A DNA stretch of 64,000 nucleotides from Actinomadura luteofluorescens (GTDB lineage Bacteria > Actinomycetota > Actinomycetes > Streptosporangiales > Streptosporangiaceae): assembly GCF_013409365.1 (NCBI RefSeq), contig NZ_JACCBA010000001.1, positions 186,001 through 250,000 on the forward strand. The letters are read 5' to 3'. The translations under genes were made by a program, and so were the position numbers. The notes below the pieces were generated by a model, which did no database searches, was not told where the DNA came from, and was given only the letters and a program-made list of their open reading frames with translations. This document shows, in pieces, positions 45,641 through 54,633 of the stretch (within the stretch, counting starts at the first letter, position 1; each line of letters opens with the position of its first letter).

Positions 45641-46275
45641 GCGCTCCTCCCGATCGCCATGAGCCGCAGGGCCAGGGCCGTCGGGTCGACGATGCGGGCC
45701 GCGAAGCGGTGCTCCGCGACGTCGACGGCCGAGCAGCCGTTGATCACGGCGGTGGCGCCGGCGGCGGCGAGGGCCCCGGCGGCCGCGCCGAGGGCGGCGT
45801 TCCAGGCGCCCGCGTCGGCGACGGCGTCGAAGGGCAGGTCCAGCACCTCGATCCCGGCGGTGCGGGCGTCCAGGCCGTAGGCCGTGAGGCGGCGGCGCAG
45901 CTCGGCGCCGATCGCCTCGTTCCGCACCACCGCACCGAAACGTACATTCATCGCAGAGAGATACAGACTACTCAGCCTGAGCAGGCCGTTCACCGGAACC
46001 CCCTGGTCAGGGGCGGGGAGGGTGGGCACGGCCGGGTCCAGCACGCAGTCGGGGAAGGCGAGGTCCCAGCCGTCCCCGGCCCTCGCCAGCGCGGCGGCGA
46101 CCTCGTGCTCGGACGCGCGGATCGACGCCTCGTCGTCCAGCGCACCGGGCGCCGCGGGCCCGACGTCGCGCAGCTCGACCGACAGCCCCGGCGGGGCGAG
46201 CCGGTCGTAGCGGGCCTGCCTCCGCCGGATCTCCTCCGGCAGCAGATGGATCGGCGTCACCGCCAGGGCGCGCAT
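45637..46275 (-). CDS. Asp/Glu racemase-superfamily protein 1
   Basis: 212 residues, alpha/beta fold of the Asp/Glu/hydantoin racemase and maleate isomerase superfamily: RALAVTPIHLLPEEIRRRQ, DLAFPDCVLDPAVPTL, then AVVRNEAIGAELRRRLTAYGLDA and VINGCSAVDVAEHRF with a C-terminal half Cys. The N-terminal Cys is offset (PDC), so whether the usual two-Cys mechanism operates is unclear. Context with an amidohydrolase fits a hydantoin racemase or a cis-trans isomerase. ATG 46275 is coupled to the MmgE/PrpD stop; GTG 46278 is an alternative. Confidence 0.7.
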   Translation of the reverse strand: MRALAVTPIHLLPEEIRRRQARYDRLAPPGLSVELRDVGPAAPGALDDEASIRASEHEVAAALARAGDGWDLAFPDCVLDPAVPTLPAPDQGVPVNGLLRLSSLYLSAMNVRFGAVVRNEAIGAELRRRLTAYGLDARTAGIEVLDLPFDAVADAGAWNAALGAAAGALAAAGATAVINGCSAVDVAEHRFAARIVDPTALALRLMAIGRSA

Positions 46276-47621
46276 CACTTCGGCTCCTTCGTCTCGTCTC
46301 CGCCGGCGAGTTCGCGCAGGCGATCACCGGCGTGGTCCAGGGCGGGCAGCTCGCGGGCGAAGGCCGCGGCCCTGCCGATCAGGTCCCCGCGTCCGGGCAG
46401 CCATCGCCTCAGCAGGGCCAGGAGCTCCCACTCGTCCAGGGGGTGGTGGTCGGCGTCGCCCACCGGGTTCGGCACCTCGCGGATCCGGGTCGTCCCGTCG
46501 GCCAGCGCGACGGTGACGCGCGCGGCGCGCTCGTCCGGGAGCCGGGCCGTCAGGTCGTCCGCCTCGACCAGCCGGACTCGCCGGGCGAGGGCCCGCAGGC
46601 GCGGGTCCTCCAGGCTCGTGCGCGGGCCGACCTCTCCGTGCAGGAGGGCCGCGGCCACGGCGAACGGCGTGGAGAACATCGCCGACAGCCGGTTGTCCCA
46701 GCGCGGCGAGGCCAGCCCGGCGGCGAGCGCGTGCGTCTCGACCAGGACCGCGGTGATCCGGGACGGGTCGAGCCCGGGCCGCAGGTCCAGGACGGCGTCG
46801 GCGGCCGGATGGGTGAACGAGCAGGACGCGTGCCGCTTGAAGTAGCCGCGCGCGATGTCCCAGCGGTCGCCGAGCCCCTCGGTCAGCTCGGACGGGTCGA
46901 ACTCGCCCAGCAGGGTCCCGAGCGAGAGCGCGGCCGTCCCGGTGTTGCGGGCGGACCCGGCCGAGGCCATCCGGGCCGCCACCAGGCCGGAGATGTTGGA
47001 GGCGCCCATCCAGGCGTCGCGCACCGGGTTGCCGTCGGTCGCGGACGCGAAGTGCCCCGCGACCGGCAGCCCCGCCCCGGTGTCGATCGCGGCGGCGACG
47101 GCCTCCGGGCCGAGGCCGAGCAGCCGGGCGCATCCGGCGGCGGCGCCCGCGACGCCCCAGCTGCCGTGCGGGTGCGCGCCCGGCCGCAGCCGCGACGCCC
47201 GCCCGAACCGGGACGCGACCTCGTAGGCGGCGAGCAGCGCGGCGGCCGTGTCCGCGCCGGAGGCGTCCACCTCCGCCGCCAGCGCCAGCACGGCCGGGAA
47301 CCCGTGCGCCGCCGGGTGCCCCTTGGCGTACTTGTTGCCCTCGTCCAGTTCGAGGGAGACGAGGGCCGTCGCGTTCAGCCAGGCGGCGGCGTCGACCGAG
47401 ACGCGGCGCCCGGCTCCGATCAGCGGCGCGGGCCCGTCCGGAGCGTTCCAGGCCGAGCGCATCGCGCGCGCGTCCTCCAGCCCGGCGCCGAGCGCCGTCA
47501 CGCCGATGACGTCGAGCAGGACGAGCGACAACCGGTCGAGCACCGGTCCCGGCGCCCGCGCCGCGTCCAGCCGCGCGACCCACTCCCCCAGCCGCGCCGT
47601 GGCCTCCACCGCATCCGTCAC
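46275..47621 (-). CDS. MmgE/PrpD-family protein 1
   Basis: 448 residues, full-length MmgE/PrpD fold (2-methylcitrate dehydratase, aconitate decarboxylase and related lyases). Core blocks seen: LDEGNKYAKGHPAAHGFPAVLALA, GSWGVAGAAAGCARLLGL, NISGLVAARMASAG, and GYFKRHASCSFTHPAADAVLDL, the region with the conserved KxHxxC-like site. Reaction probably dehydration, decarboxylation or isomerisation of a tri- or dicarboxylate. GTG 47621 overlaps the livF stop. A second family member lies at 55445 on the opposite arm. Confidence 0.85.
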   Translation of the reverse strand: MTDAVEATARLGEWVARLDAARAPGPVLDRLSLVLLDVIGVTALGAGLEDARAMRSAWNAPDGPAPLIGAGRRVSVDAAAWLNATALVSLELDEGNKYAKGHPAAHGFPAVLALAAEVDASGADTAAALLAAYEVASRFGRASRLRPGAHPHGSWGVAGAAAGCARLLGLGPEAVAAAIDTGAGLPVAGHFASATDGNPVRDAWMGASNISGLVAARMASAGSARNTGTAALSLGTLLGEFDPSELTEGLGDRWDIARGYFKRHASCSFTHPAADAVLDLRPGLDPSRITAVLVETHALAAGLASPRWDNRLSAMFSTPFAVAAALLHGEVGPRTSLEDPRLRALARRVRLVEADDLTARLPDERAARVTVALADGTTRIREVPNPVGDADHHPLDEWELLALLRRWLPGRGDLIGRAAAFARELPALDHAGDRLRELAGGDETKEPK

Positions 47622-48319
47622 AGTCCCAGGTACGCCTTCCTGACCTCGGCGGATCCGGCCAGCTCGCGACCCGTCCCGTGCAGGACGGTCGACCCGCTCT
47701 CCATGACGTAGGCGCGGTCGGCGATGCCGAGGGCCTGCTTGGCGTTCTGCTCGACCAGCAGGACGGCCACGCCGGTGTCGCGGATCCGCTTGACCGCGTC
47801 GAGCATCGCCCAGGTGAGCTTGGGCGACAGGCCCGTGGACGGCTCGTCCAGCATGAGCAGCTTCGGCCGCGCCATCAGCGCGCGGCCGATCGCGAGCATC
47901 TGCTGCTGCCCGCCGCTGAACGTCTGCGCGACCTGCGCGCGGCGCTCGGCGAGGACGGGGAACAGCTCGAACACCTCGCGCATCCGGGCGCCGGCCTCGG
48001 CGGGCGGGCGGGTCCAGGCGCCCATCCGCAGGTTCTCCTCGACCGTGAGCGTGCCGAACAGCGCCCGGTCCTCGGGGACGTGCACGAGGCCGTCCCGGAC
48101 GAGCTGGTCCGGGCGCCGCCCGGCCGTGGACGCGCCCGCGAAGGTGACCGTCCCGGACATCGGGCGCAGCTGCCCGCACACCGCCCGCAGCGTGGTCGTC
48201 TTGCCCGCGCCGTTCGCGCCGACGAGCGCGACGATCTCGCCCTCGCCGAGCCGCAGGTCGACCTCGTGCAGGATCCGCATGCGGCCGTAGCCGGCGCAGA
48301 GCCCGTCAATCGCCAGCAT
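47618..48319 (-). CDS. livF: Branched-chain amino-acid-type ABC transporter, ATPase LivF
   Basis: 233 residues. Walker [15 protein letters not shown] (34-47), LVHVPEDRALFGTLTVEENLRMG (the LivF hallmark), signature FSGGQQQMLAIGRALMARP, Walker B LLMLDEPSTGLSP and switch His replaced by Gln (VEQNAKQAL), normal for LivF. Overlaps livG by 14 nt. With livG, livM, livH and livK it makes a complete HAAT-type importer that here serves the catabolic operon, so the cargo may not be a branched-chain amino acid. Confidence 0.92.
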   Translation of the reverse strand: MLAIDGLCAGYGRMRILHEVDLRLGEGEIVALVGANGAGKTTTLRAVCGQLRPMSGTVTFAGASTAGRRPDQLVRDGLVHVPEDRALFGTLTVEENLRMGAWTRPPAEAGARMREVFELFPVLAERRAQVAQTFSGGQQQMLAIGRALMARPKLLMLDEPSTGLSPKLTWAMLDAVKRIRDTGVAVLLVEQNAKQALGIADRAYVMESGSTVLHGTGRELAGSAEVRKAYLGL

Positions 48320-49055
48320 CGTCCGGCTCCTCTCCGAGGTACGCCTCGATCACGCGGGGGTCGGAGGTGACCTCCGCGGCCGTCCCGGCGGCCAGCACCC
48401 GGCCCTGGTCCAGGACGAGGACGCGGTCCGACAGCCGCATCACGGCCGCCATGATGTGCTCGATGAACAGCAGCGTCGTGCCGTCCTCCTCGCGCAGCGC
48501 GGCGAGCAGGTCCAGGACGGGTTCGCGCTCGGCCGGGACCAGCCCGGCGAGGACCTCGTCCAGCAGCAGCACCCTGGGCCGCATCGCGAGCGCGCGGGCG
48601 AGTTCGAGCCGCTTGAGCCCGGCGGTCGGCAGTTCGGTCGCGCCCCGGTGCGCCCACTCCCCGAGCCCGACCCGCTCCACGACGTCCATCGACCGCGCCC
48701 GCAGCCGGTGCGGCGGCTGGCGGCGGTGCTGGGCGGCCAGGGCGACGTTCTCCAGGACGGTCATGCTCCCGAACGGCCGCATCAGCTGGAACGTCCGGAC
48801 CATCCCGGCGCGGGCGATGCGGTCGGGCGAGGCGCCGGTGACGTCCCGGCCGCCGAACTCGACGCGGCCCTCGTCGGGGGCGAGGGCGCCGCAGACGACG
48901 TTGAACAGCGTCGTCTTGCCCGCGCCGTTCGGGCCGATGACGCCGAGGATCTCGCCCTCGGCGACCCGCAGGTCGACGCCGTCCAGCGCCCGCAGGCCCC
49001 GGAAGTGCTTGCCGACGCCGGACACGGTCAGCACGGTCTCGCCCGACGGGCTCAT
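48306..49055 (-). CDS. livG: Branched-chain amino-acid-type ABC transporter, ATPase LivG
   Basis: 249 residues. Walker [17 protein letters not shown] (42-57), GMVRTFQLMRPFGSMTVLENVALAA typical of LivG, Walker B VLLLDEVLAGLVP and switch His in FIEHIMAAVM. The usual LSGG signature is replaced by LPTAGLKRLELARALA; signature variants without LSGGQ occur in this family, but it is worth noting. ATG overlaps the livM stop by 4 nt. Confidence 0.9.
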   Translation of the reverse strand: MSPSGETVLTVSGVGKHFRGLRALDGVDLRVAEGEILGVIGPNGAGKTTLFNVVCGALAPDEGRVEFGGRDVTGASPDRIARAGMVRTFQLMRPFGSMTVLENVALAAQHRRQPPHRLRARSMDVVERVGLGEWAHRGATELPTAGLKRLELARALAMRPRVLLLDEVLAGLVPAEREPVLDLLAALREEDGTTLLFIEHIMAAVMRLSDRVLVLDQGRVLAAGTAAEVTSDPRVIEAYLGEEPDDAGD

Positions 49056-50113
49056 CGGCGCCTCCTCTGCGCGAGCGTGCCGACGATGCCCTTGGGGAGC
49101 AGCCGGACGATCAGGATCAGCAGGACCGCGTAGACCGCGACGTCCAGGCCGCTGCGCCCCTGCAGGAAGTCCAGGAAGCCGGGCGGGGTCCGCAGCAGCG
49201 TCGCGGTGACGTCCGACAGCGAGCCCAGGATGACCGCGCCGGCGACCGGGCCCCAGACCGTGCCGATGCCGCCGATGACCACGGCGGCGATCGCCTGGAT
49301 CGACACCGACGACCCGAACGCCAGGTCCGGGTTCACGAACAGGTAGTACTGCGTGTAGAGGGTGCCCGCGACGGCGGTGATCGCGGCCGACAGCGCGACC
49401 GTGACCAGCTTGTACCGCAGGACCGGGGTGCCGAGGGAGGCCGCCGCGAGCTCGTCGTCGCGGATCGCGGTGACGTAGCGTCCGGTCCGCGAGTACAGGA
49501 ACAGGATGCTGACCAGGGCGGCGAGCCCCGCGAGGGCGAGCGCGATCCAGAAGTAGGCGGGCGAGTCCGCCGCGAACTGGATCTTCCAGAGCGAGGAGCC
49601 CTGGATCAGCGGGACGGTGAACCCGACCGCCTTGCCGGTGAACTCCGTCGTGGTGACCACCAGCCGGAGCATCTCGGCGAACGCGAACGTCGCCAGCGCG
49701 AAGTAGGCGCCCTTGAGCCGGTAGCGGAACGCGAAGAACCCGACGACCACGGCGACGGCGGCCGCCACCGCCATCCCGGCGAGCATCCCGATCCAGGGCG
49801 ACACCCCGTGCTCGACCAGCAGGTAGGCGCTGGTGTAGGCGCCGAGGCCGAAGAACGCGGCGTGCCCGAAGCTGAACATGCCGCCGAACCCGCTCATCAC
49901 GTTCCAGCCGATCGCCATGAGCGCGAAGATCAGGATGCGGACGGCGACGGCGCCCTGCGCGGGCGGCAGCACCAGCGGCAGCGGGACGGCCAGGAGCAGC
50001 AGCACCGCCAGGACGGCGAGCTGCCGGTTCTGCGGCCGCAGCGGCGGCGCCTTCGCCGGGCGGGCCGCGCCGGCGCCGGGGCCGGGGCGGCCGGTGAGGG
50101 TGATGCCGGTCAT
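49052..50113 (-). CDS. livM: Branched-chain amino-acid-type ABC transporter, permease LivM
   Basis: 353 residues with about 9-10 helices. Family blocks: ALMAIGWNVMSGFGGMFSFGHAAFFGLGAYTSAYLL, RYRLKGAYFALATFAFAEMLRL, YVTAIRDDELAAASLGTPVLRYKL (the coupling region that contacts the ATPases) and AIAAVVIGGIGTVWGPVAGAVIL. A Pro/Ala-rich cytoplasmic N-terminus precedes the first helix. Coupled to livH and livG by ATGA overlaps. Confidence 0.92.
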   Translation of the reverse strand: MTGITLTGRPGPGAGAARPAKAPPLRPQNRQLAVLAVLLLLAVPLPLVLPPAQGAVAVRILIFALMAIGWNVMSGFGGMFSFGHAAFFGLGAYTSAYLLVEHGVSPWIGMLAGMAVAAAVAVVVGFFAFRYRLKGAYFALATFAFAEMLRLVVTTTEFTGKAVGFTVPLIQGSSLWKIQFAADSPAYFWIALALAGLAALVSILFLYSRTGRYVTAIRDDELAAASLGTPVLRYKLVTVALSAAITAVAGTLYTQYYLFVNPDLAFGSSVSIQAIAAVVIGGIGTVWGPVAGAVILGSLSDVTATLLRTPPGFLDFLQGRSGLDVAVYAVLLILIVRLLPKGIVGTLAQRRRR

Positions 50114-51126
50114 GCCCGCCTCCCGAACAGTCCCTGCGGGCGGAGGAAGAGCACGACGAGGAAGACCGCGAACACGCCGAGCAGCGAGCTCTGGCCGCCC
50201 ATGTAGATCGTGGTGAGCTGCTCGACCAGCCCGATGAGCAGCCCGCCCGCGAGCGCTCCCGCGACGTTGCCCATCCCGCCCAGCACCACCACGACGAAGG
50301 CGGTGATGTTGAACTGCTCGCCGAGGGTGGGCGTCACCGTGACCAGCGGCGCGGCCAGCACCGCCGCCGCGCCGGCGCAGGCGGTGCCGATCGCGAACGT
50401 CAGCGTGTGGACGCGGCGGACGTTCACGCCGACCAGTTCCGCGCCGGGCCGGTTCGCGGCGACCGCGCGGATCGCCGTGCCGAACCGGGTGCGGCGCAGC
50501 ATCCAGTACAGGGCCGCGCCGATCAGGACGGCGCCGAGGAAGGCGTACAGCCGCGCGCCCGGCACGACCGCGCCGAACAGCGAGAACTGGAAGTCGCCGG
50601 GAAGCGCGACGTTCTTCGGCTCGGCGCCGAAGAACATCAGCAGCCCGTTCTCCAGCAGCAGCGACAGGCCGAGCGTGATGAGCAGCTGGTTCTCCAGCGA
50701 CGCGCCGCCCGTCCCGCCGAGCAGGCCGCGGTGCACGGCCGCGCCGATCAGGAACAGGGCGGGGACGGCGACCAGCAGCGTCAGGTAGGGGTGCAGGCCG
50801 GTGCCCTGCACGACGCCGAACGCGATGAACATCGCGATGGCCAGCAGCGCGCCGTGCGCGAAGTTCACGATGTCGAGCACGCCGAAGATGAGCGTGAGGC
50901 CCATCGCGATGAGCCCGTACAGCCCGCCCATCAGCAGGCCGGTGACCACCGACTGCCAGACGACGAGACCGCTGCCGGACTTGATCAGGGCGACCGCGAT
51001 CGCGGCCGCCACCAGGCCGCCGGTGACGGCGGCGCGCTTGAGGACGGAGGCCGTCGCGCCGCCGGGGAGGCGGCGCCGGACGGCGGGGGTGGGAGGGGAC
51101 TGGGCCTTGGTTCCGATGTCGCTCAT
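50110..51126 (-). CDS. livH: Branched-chain amino-acid-type ABC transporter, permease LivH
   Basis: 338 residues with about eight helices: VTGLLMGGLYGLIAMGLTLIFGVLDIVNFAHGALLAIAMF is the LivH signature, followed by LLITLGLSLLLENGLLMFFG, RRTRFGTAIRAVAANRPGAELVGVNVRRVHTLTF (coupling region) and AFVVVVLGGMGNVAGALAGGLLIGL. An extra hydrophobic segment near 30-50 precedes the usual core. Start ATG 51126 overlaps the livK stop (ATGA). Confidence 0.92.
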   Translation of the reverse strand: MSDIGTKAQSPPTPAVRRRLPGGATASVLKRAAVTGGLVAAAIAVALIKSGSGLVVWQSVVTGLLMGGLYGLIAMGLTLIFGVLDIVNFAHGALLAIAMFIAFGVVQGTGLHPYLTLLVAVPALFLIGAAVHRGLLGGTGGASLENQLLITLGLSLLLENGLLMFFGAEPKNVALPGDFQFSLFGAVVPGARLYAFLGAVLIGAALYWMLRRTRFGTAIRAVAANRPGAELVGVNVRRVHTLTFAIGTACAGAAAVLAAPLVTVTPTLGEQFNITAFVVVVLGGMGNVAGALAGGLLIGLVEQLTTIYMGGQSSLLGVFAVFLVVLFLRPQGLFGRRA

Positions 51127-52373
51127 GACCGCCACGTCACCGAGTAGTTGGGCTGGGATTCGGCCTTCTCCGGCGGGTAGACCTGCTTGACCCCGCCGCC
51201 CTGCACCTGCATGAGGACGGGCAGTGCGTCGCGGTTGTCCCCGTTCGGGGCGAAGGAGATCGGGCCGGTGCCGACCGTGAGGGGCTCGACCTTCGAGGAC
51301 GCGATCGCGTCGCGCACCTTCTCCGCGTCGGTGGTGCCCGCGCGTTCCACGCCCCGCGCGATCACCTGGACCGCGTCGTAGGCGAGGACCGCGCCCGTGC
51401 GCATGGGGGCGCCGTAGCGCCGCTGGTAGTCGGCCCGCAGCGCGCGCGTCTGCGGGCTCTGGGCGTCGAAGTGGTAGTTGGTGCTGAAGATCCGCTCGGC
51501 GGCGGCGCCGCCGTCGGTGACGAACTTGGGCTGGTCGTAGGCGCCGTTGGACACGCCCCAGATCGCGTTCAGGGCGGGTTTGACCGCGGCCACGGCCTTG
51601 GCGGCCAGCAGGCTGTCGCGGTAGTAGCCGGCGACGGCGAGGACGTCCGCGCCCGACGCCTTGACCTGGGTGATCTGCGCGGTGAGGTCCGACACGGTGA
51701 GCGCGTCGTAGCTGATGTCCGGGCCGACCTCGATGCCGAGCCGCTCGGCCGCCGCGGTGAACGCCTCCGCGGCGCCGCTGCCGAAGTCGGTCTGCTCGTG
51801 CAGGAACGCGACCTTGCGCACGGGCTTGCCCGCCCGCTCGGAGACCTCCTTGAGGTAGCGGGCGGCGGCGCCCGCGATGGCGGCGCTGCCCGGCTGGACG
51901 CGGAACGCGTACCGGTAGCCGTGGGAGAAGATCGCGTCCGAGGCGGTGACGTCCATGACGAAGGGGACCCGGTTGCGCTCGGCGACGACCGCGACGTTGG
52001 TGCTGACGGCGCTCTGGTAGGTGCCGACGAGCCCGACGGCGCCCGCGGAGATGAGGCGCTGGGCCTCGCTCTGTCCGACCTCCGCCTTGCCCTGCGTGTC
52101 GCCCGTCTCCAGTTCGACCTTGCGTCCGCCGAGGGACCGGATGCCGCCGGCGGCGTTGATCGCCTCCACCGCCATCCGCGCGCCGCGCCGCATCTGCTGG
52201 CCGTCGACGGCGTTGGCGCCGCTGACCGGGTGCAGCGCGCCGATCTTGACCGGGCCCTCGTCGCGTCCGGCCGCCACCCCGGCCGCGCCGGACGGCGCCG
52301 AGCCGCCGCAGCCGGCCGCGGCCAGCAGGACCGCGCACGCGCCGAGCCCGGCGGCGAGCTTGCGAGCCGACAT
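51123..52373 (-). CDS. livK: Branched-chain amino-acid-type substrate-binding lipoprotein LivK
   Basis: 416 residues, extracellular lipoprotein: signal peptide with lipobox AAAGC (Cys22), then a type I periplasmic-binding fold (IGALHPVSGANAVDGQQMRRGARMAVEAINAAGGI, LVGTYQSAVSTNVAVVAERNRVPFV, DVTASDAIFSHGYRYAFRV). Binding-site residues cannot be mapped by eye, but LivK relatives bind amino acids, amides, urea or aromatic acids. AGGAGAG precedes ATG 52373. First gene of the minus-strand catabolic operon; its upstream spacer holds paired palindromes. Confidence 0.92.
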   Translation of the reverse strand: MSARKLAAGLGACAVLLAAAGCGGSAPSGAAGVAAGRDEGPVKIGALHPVSGANAVDGQQMRRGARMAVEAINAAGGIRSLGGRKVELETGDTQGKAEVGQSEAQRLISAGAVGLVGTYQSAVSTNVAVVAERNRVPFVMDVTASDAIFSHGYRYAFRVQPGSAAIAGAAARYLKEVSERAGKPVRKVAFLHEQTDFGSGAAEAFTAAAERLGIEVGPDISYDALTVSDLTAQITQVKASGADVLAVAGYYRDSLLAAKAVAAVKPALNAIWGVSNGAYDQPKFVTDGGAAAERIFSTNYHFDAQSPQTRALRADYQRRYGAPMRTGAVLAYDAVQVIARGVERAGTTDAEKVRDAIASSKVEPLTVGTGPISFAPNGDNRDALPVLMQVQGGGVKQVYPPEKAESQPNYSVTWRS

Positions 52374-52411
52374 TCATCTCTCCTGCCCGTCTGCCCTGCC
52401 CCCCGATGAGC

Positions 52412-52428
52412 GTTCCGCCTAGAGGAAC
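52412..52428. promoter_or_regulatory. 17-bp palindromic operator, copy 1 (livK side)
   Basis: GTTCCGCCTAGAGGAAC, 39 nt upstream of livK. Read on the other strand (GTTCCTCTAGGCGGAAC) its left arm matches copy 2 at 52567, so the two probably bind the same regulator. Confidence 0.5.
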
Positions 52429-52474
52429 AGCAGGTCACTGTTGCGTCATGGTGGCATCCGTCACGCCATCGGGT

Positions 52475-52491
52475 CAATATCTAGGTGAAAC
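52475..52491. promoter_or_regulatory. Degenerate half-site of the 17-bp operator
   Basis: CAATATCTAGGTGAAAC keeps only the right arm (CTAGGTGAAAC versus CTAAGAGAAAC). It is followed by a tandem GAAACTTGAC-GAAACTCGAC (52487-52506). May be an auxiliary site. Confidence 0.3.
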
Positions 52492-52566
52492 TTGACGAAA
52501 CTCGACGAGCAGTGCCAACGTGAACGCTCCGGGTCGCCGCGCGAACCGGGCATGACATCCACAAGC

Positions 52567-52583
52567 GTTTCTCTAAGAGAAAC
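52567..52583. promoter_or_regulatory. 17-bp palindromic operator, copy 2 (CaiB side)
   Basis: GTTTCTCTAAGAGAAAC, a perfect 8-bp inverted repeat about a central A, 24 nt before the CaiB start codon. Position suggests repression by blocking the plus-strand promoter or leader. The XRE-cupin (56842) or IclR (41970) proteins are the nearest candidates. Confidence 0.6.
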
Positions 52584-52606
52584 ATCCAGCGAAGGCGGTG
52601 CCGTCC

Positions 52607-53794
52607 ATGACCGACGCCCTGTCCGGAGTCCGGGTCCTCGACGCGGCCACGCTGTTCGCCGGCCCGCTCGCCGCGACGCTGCTGGGCGACTTCGGGGCCG
52701 AGGTCATCAAGATCGAGCATCCGGCGGGCGACCCGGTGCGCAGCCACGGCGCGCAGCGCGACGGCGTCGGCCTGTGGTGGAAGATGCTCGGCCGCAACAA
52801 GAAGGCGATGACGCTCTACCTCGGCTCGCCCGAGGGCCAGGAGCTGTTCCGGCGGCTGGCCGCCGACGCCGACGTGGTGATCGAGAACTTCCGCCCCGGG
52901 ACCCTGGAGCGCTGGGGCCTCGGCCCGGACGAGCTGCGCGCGATCAACCCGCGGCTCGTGCTGGCCCGGGTCACCGGATTCGGGCAGACCGGCCCCTACG
53001 CCCGGCGGCCCGGGTTCGGCACGCTCGCCGAGGCCATGAGCGGGTTCGCCGCCATCACCGGCGAGCCGGACGGCCCGCCGACCCTGCCGCCCTTCGGCCT
53101 CGCCGACGGGATCGCCGCGCTGACCACCGCGTTCGCGGTGATGACGGCGCTGCGGGCACGGGAGGCGAGCGGCGAGGGCCAGGTGGTCGACCTCGCCATC
53201 ATCGAGCCGATCCTCACCCTGCTCGGCCCGCAGATCATCACCTACGACCAGCTGGGCGAGCTGCAGGCCCGCACCGGGAACCGCTCGCACAACAACGCGC
53301 CGCGCAACACCTACCGGACCCGCGACGGCGGCTGGGTCGCGATCTCCACCAGCGCCCAGTCGATCGCCGAGCGGGTGATGCGGCTGGTCGGCCGCCCCGA
53401 GCTGATCGACGAGCCGTGGTTCGCGACGGGGGCGCAGCGCGCCCGGCACGCCGACGTGCTGGACGAGGCGGTCGGGTCGTGGATCGCCGGGCGCGACCGC
53501 GACGAGGTCGTCAGGGCCTTCGAGGAGGCGCAGGCCGCCGTCGCCCCCGTCTACACCGCCGCCGACGTGATGAGCGACCCGCAGTTCGAGGCGCTCGGCA
53601 CCATCGCCTCCGTCCCCGACGACGAGCTCGGCCCGGTGCGGATGCAGAACGTGCTGTTCCGGCTGTCGGGGACGCCGGGCCGGATCACTTCGGCCGGACC
53701 GCCGCTCGGCGCCCACACCGCCGAGATCCTCGCCCGCTACGGCGTGGACGGGGCCGGGCTGGAGGACCTGCGGGCCAAGGGCGTGATCAGGTGA
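52607..53794 (+). CDS. CaiB/BaiF family III CoA-transferase
   Basis: 395 residues of the interlaced-ring CoA-transferase family: LSGVRVLDAATLFAGPLAATLLGDFGAEVIKIEHP, NFRPGTLERWGLGPDELRAINPRLV, TGFGQTGPYARRPGFGTLAEAMSGF, catalytic Asp167 in PFGLADGIAAL. It would move CoA from a donor such as succinyl-CoA onto the pathway acid. ATG 52607 is chosen over GTG 52598, which lacks spacing to any ribosome-binding site. First gene of the plus-strand arm, coupled to the lyase by GTGA. Confidence 0.9.
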   Translation: MTDALSGVRVLDAATLFAGPLAATLLGDFGAEVIKIEHPAGDPVRSHGAQRDGVGLWWKMLGRNKKAMTLYLGSPEGQELFRRLAADADVVIENFRPGTLERWGLGPDELRAINPRLVLARVTGFGQTGPYARRPGFGTLAEAMSGFAAITGEPDGPPTLPPFGLADGIAALTTAFAVMTALRAREASGEGQVVDLAIIEPILTLLGPQIITYDQLGELQARTGNRSHNNAPRNTYRTRDGGWVAISTSAQSIAERVMRLVGRPELIDEPWFATGAQRARHADVLDEAVGSWIAGRDRDEVVRAFEEAQAAVAPVYTAADVMSDPQFEALGTIASVPDDELGPVRMQNVLFRLSGTPGRITSAGPPLGAHTAEILARYGVDGAGLEDLRAKGVIR

Positions 53795-54633
53795 CGCCGC
53801 GGACCTGGCTCTACGTCCCGGGCGACCGCCCGGACCGGATCGCCAAGGCACTCGCCTCCGGCGCCGACACGGTGATCCTCGACCTGGAGGACGCGGTCGC
53901 ACCCCCGGCCAAGCGGGCCGCCCGGCGCGGCGTCCTGGACGTCCTGGGCTCCCTGGCGGACGGCCGCACCGCCCACGTGCGGATCAACGCGCCCGCCACC
54001 CCGGACGGCGCGGAGGACATCGCGCTCCTGGCGGCCGATCCCGGCGGCCTCGCCGGGGTACGGATCCCCAAGTGCGAGGACCCCGCCGAACTGCGCCGGG
54101 CCGCCGACGCCCTCGGCGTCCCGGTGTTCCCCGTCCTGGAGTCGGCCCTCGGCGTGGAGAACGCCTTCGCGCTCGCCACCGCGCACCCGCTCGTCGCCGG
54201 GATCTCGCTGGGCGAGGCCGACCTGTCCGCCGACCTGCGGGTGGCGGGCGGCGACGCGCTGGCGTGGCCGCGCTCCCGCGTCGTCGTGGCCGCCCGCGCG
54301 GCCGGGCTCCCGTCCCCGCCGCAGAGCGTCTGGACGGCCGTCCGCGACCTGGACGGCCTGCGCGCCGACACGCTCGCGGGACGCCGGGCCGGGTTCTTCG
54401 GGCGCTCGGTGATCCACCCCGCGCAGATCCCCGTCGTGCACGAGGCGTCCGCGCCCGACCCGGACGAGGTCGCGTGGGCGCGGGACCTGATGAGCCGGCT
54501 CGCCGAACACCGCGAGGCCGCATGGATCGACTCCGCCGGCCGGTTCGTGGACCAGGCGGTCGTCGAGCGCGCCGCCTGGCTGCTCGACGCCGCCGCGTCC
54601 GCCGCCCGGCCCGTCAAGGAAGGCCACCGATGA
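53791..54633 (+). CDS. HpcH/HpaI-family CitE-like CoA-ester lyase
   Basis: 280 residues, TIM-barrel lyase of the CitE/citramalyl-CoA lyase group: RTWLYVPGDRPDRIAKALASGADTVILDLEDAVAPPAKRAAR, RINAP, GVRIPKCEDPAEL, FPVLESALGVENAFALA (metal Glu), GEADLSADLR (metal Asp) and FGRSVIHPAQIPVVHEA. With the upstream CoA-transferase it implies cleavage of a 3-hydroxyacyl-CoA such as a malyl- or citramalyl-type thioester to acetyl-CoA plus a keto acid. Start GTG 53791 overlaps CaiB. Confidence 0.88.
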   Translation: MTPRTWLYVPGDRPDRIAKALASGADTVILDLEDAVAPPAKRAARRGVLDVLGSLADGRTAHVRINAPATPDGAEDIALLAADPGGLAGVRIPKCEDPAELRRAADALGVPVFPVLESALGVENAFALATAHPLVAGISLGEADLSADLRVAGGDALAWPRSRVVVAARAAGLPSPPQSVWTAVRDLDGLRADTLAGRRAGFFGRSVIHPAQIPVVHEASAPDPDEVAWARDLMSRLAEHREAAWIDSAGRFVDQAVVERAAWLLDAAASAARPVKEGHR

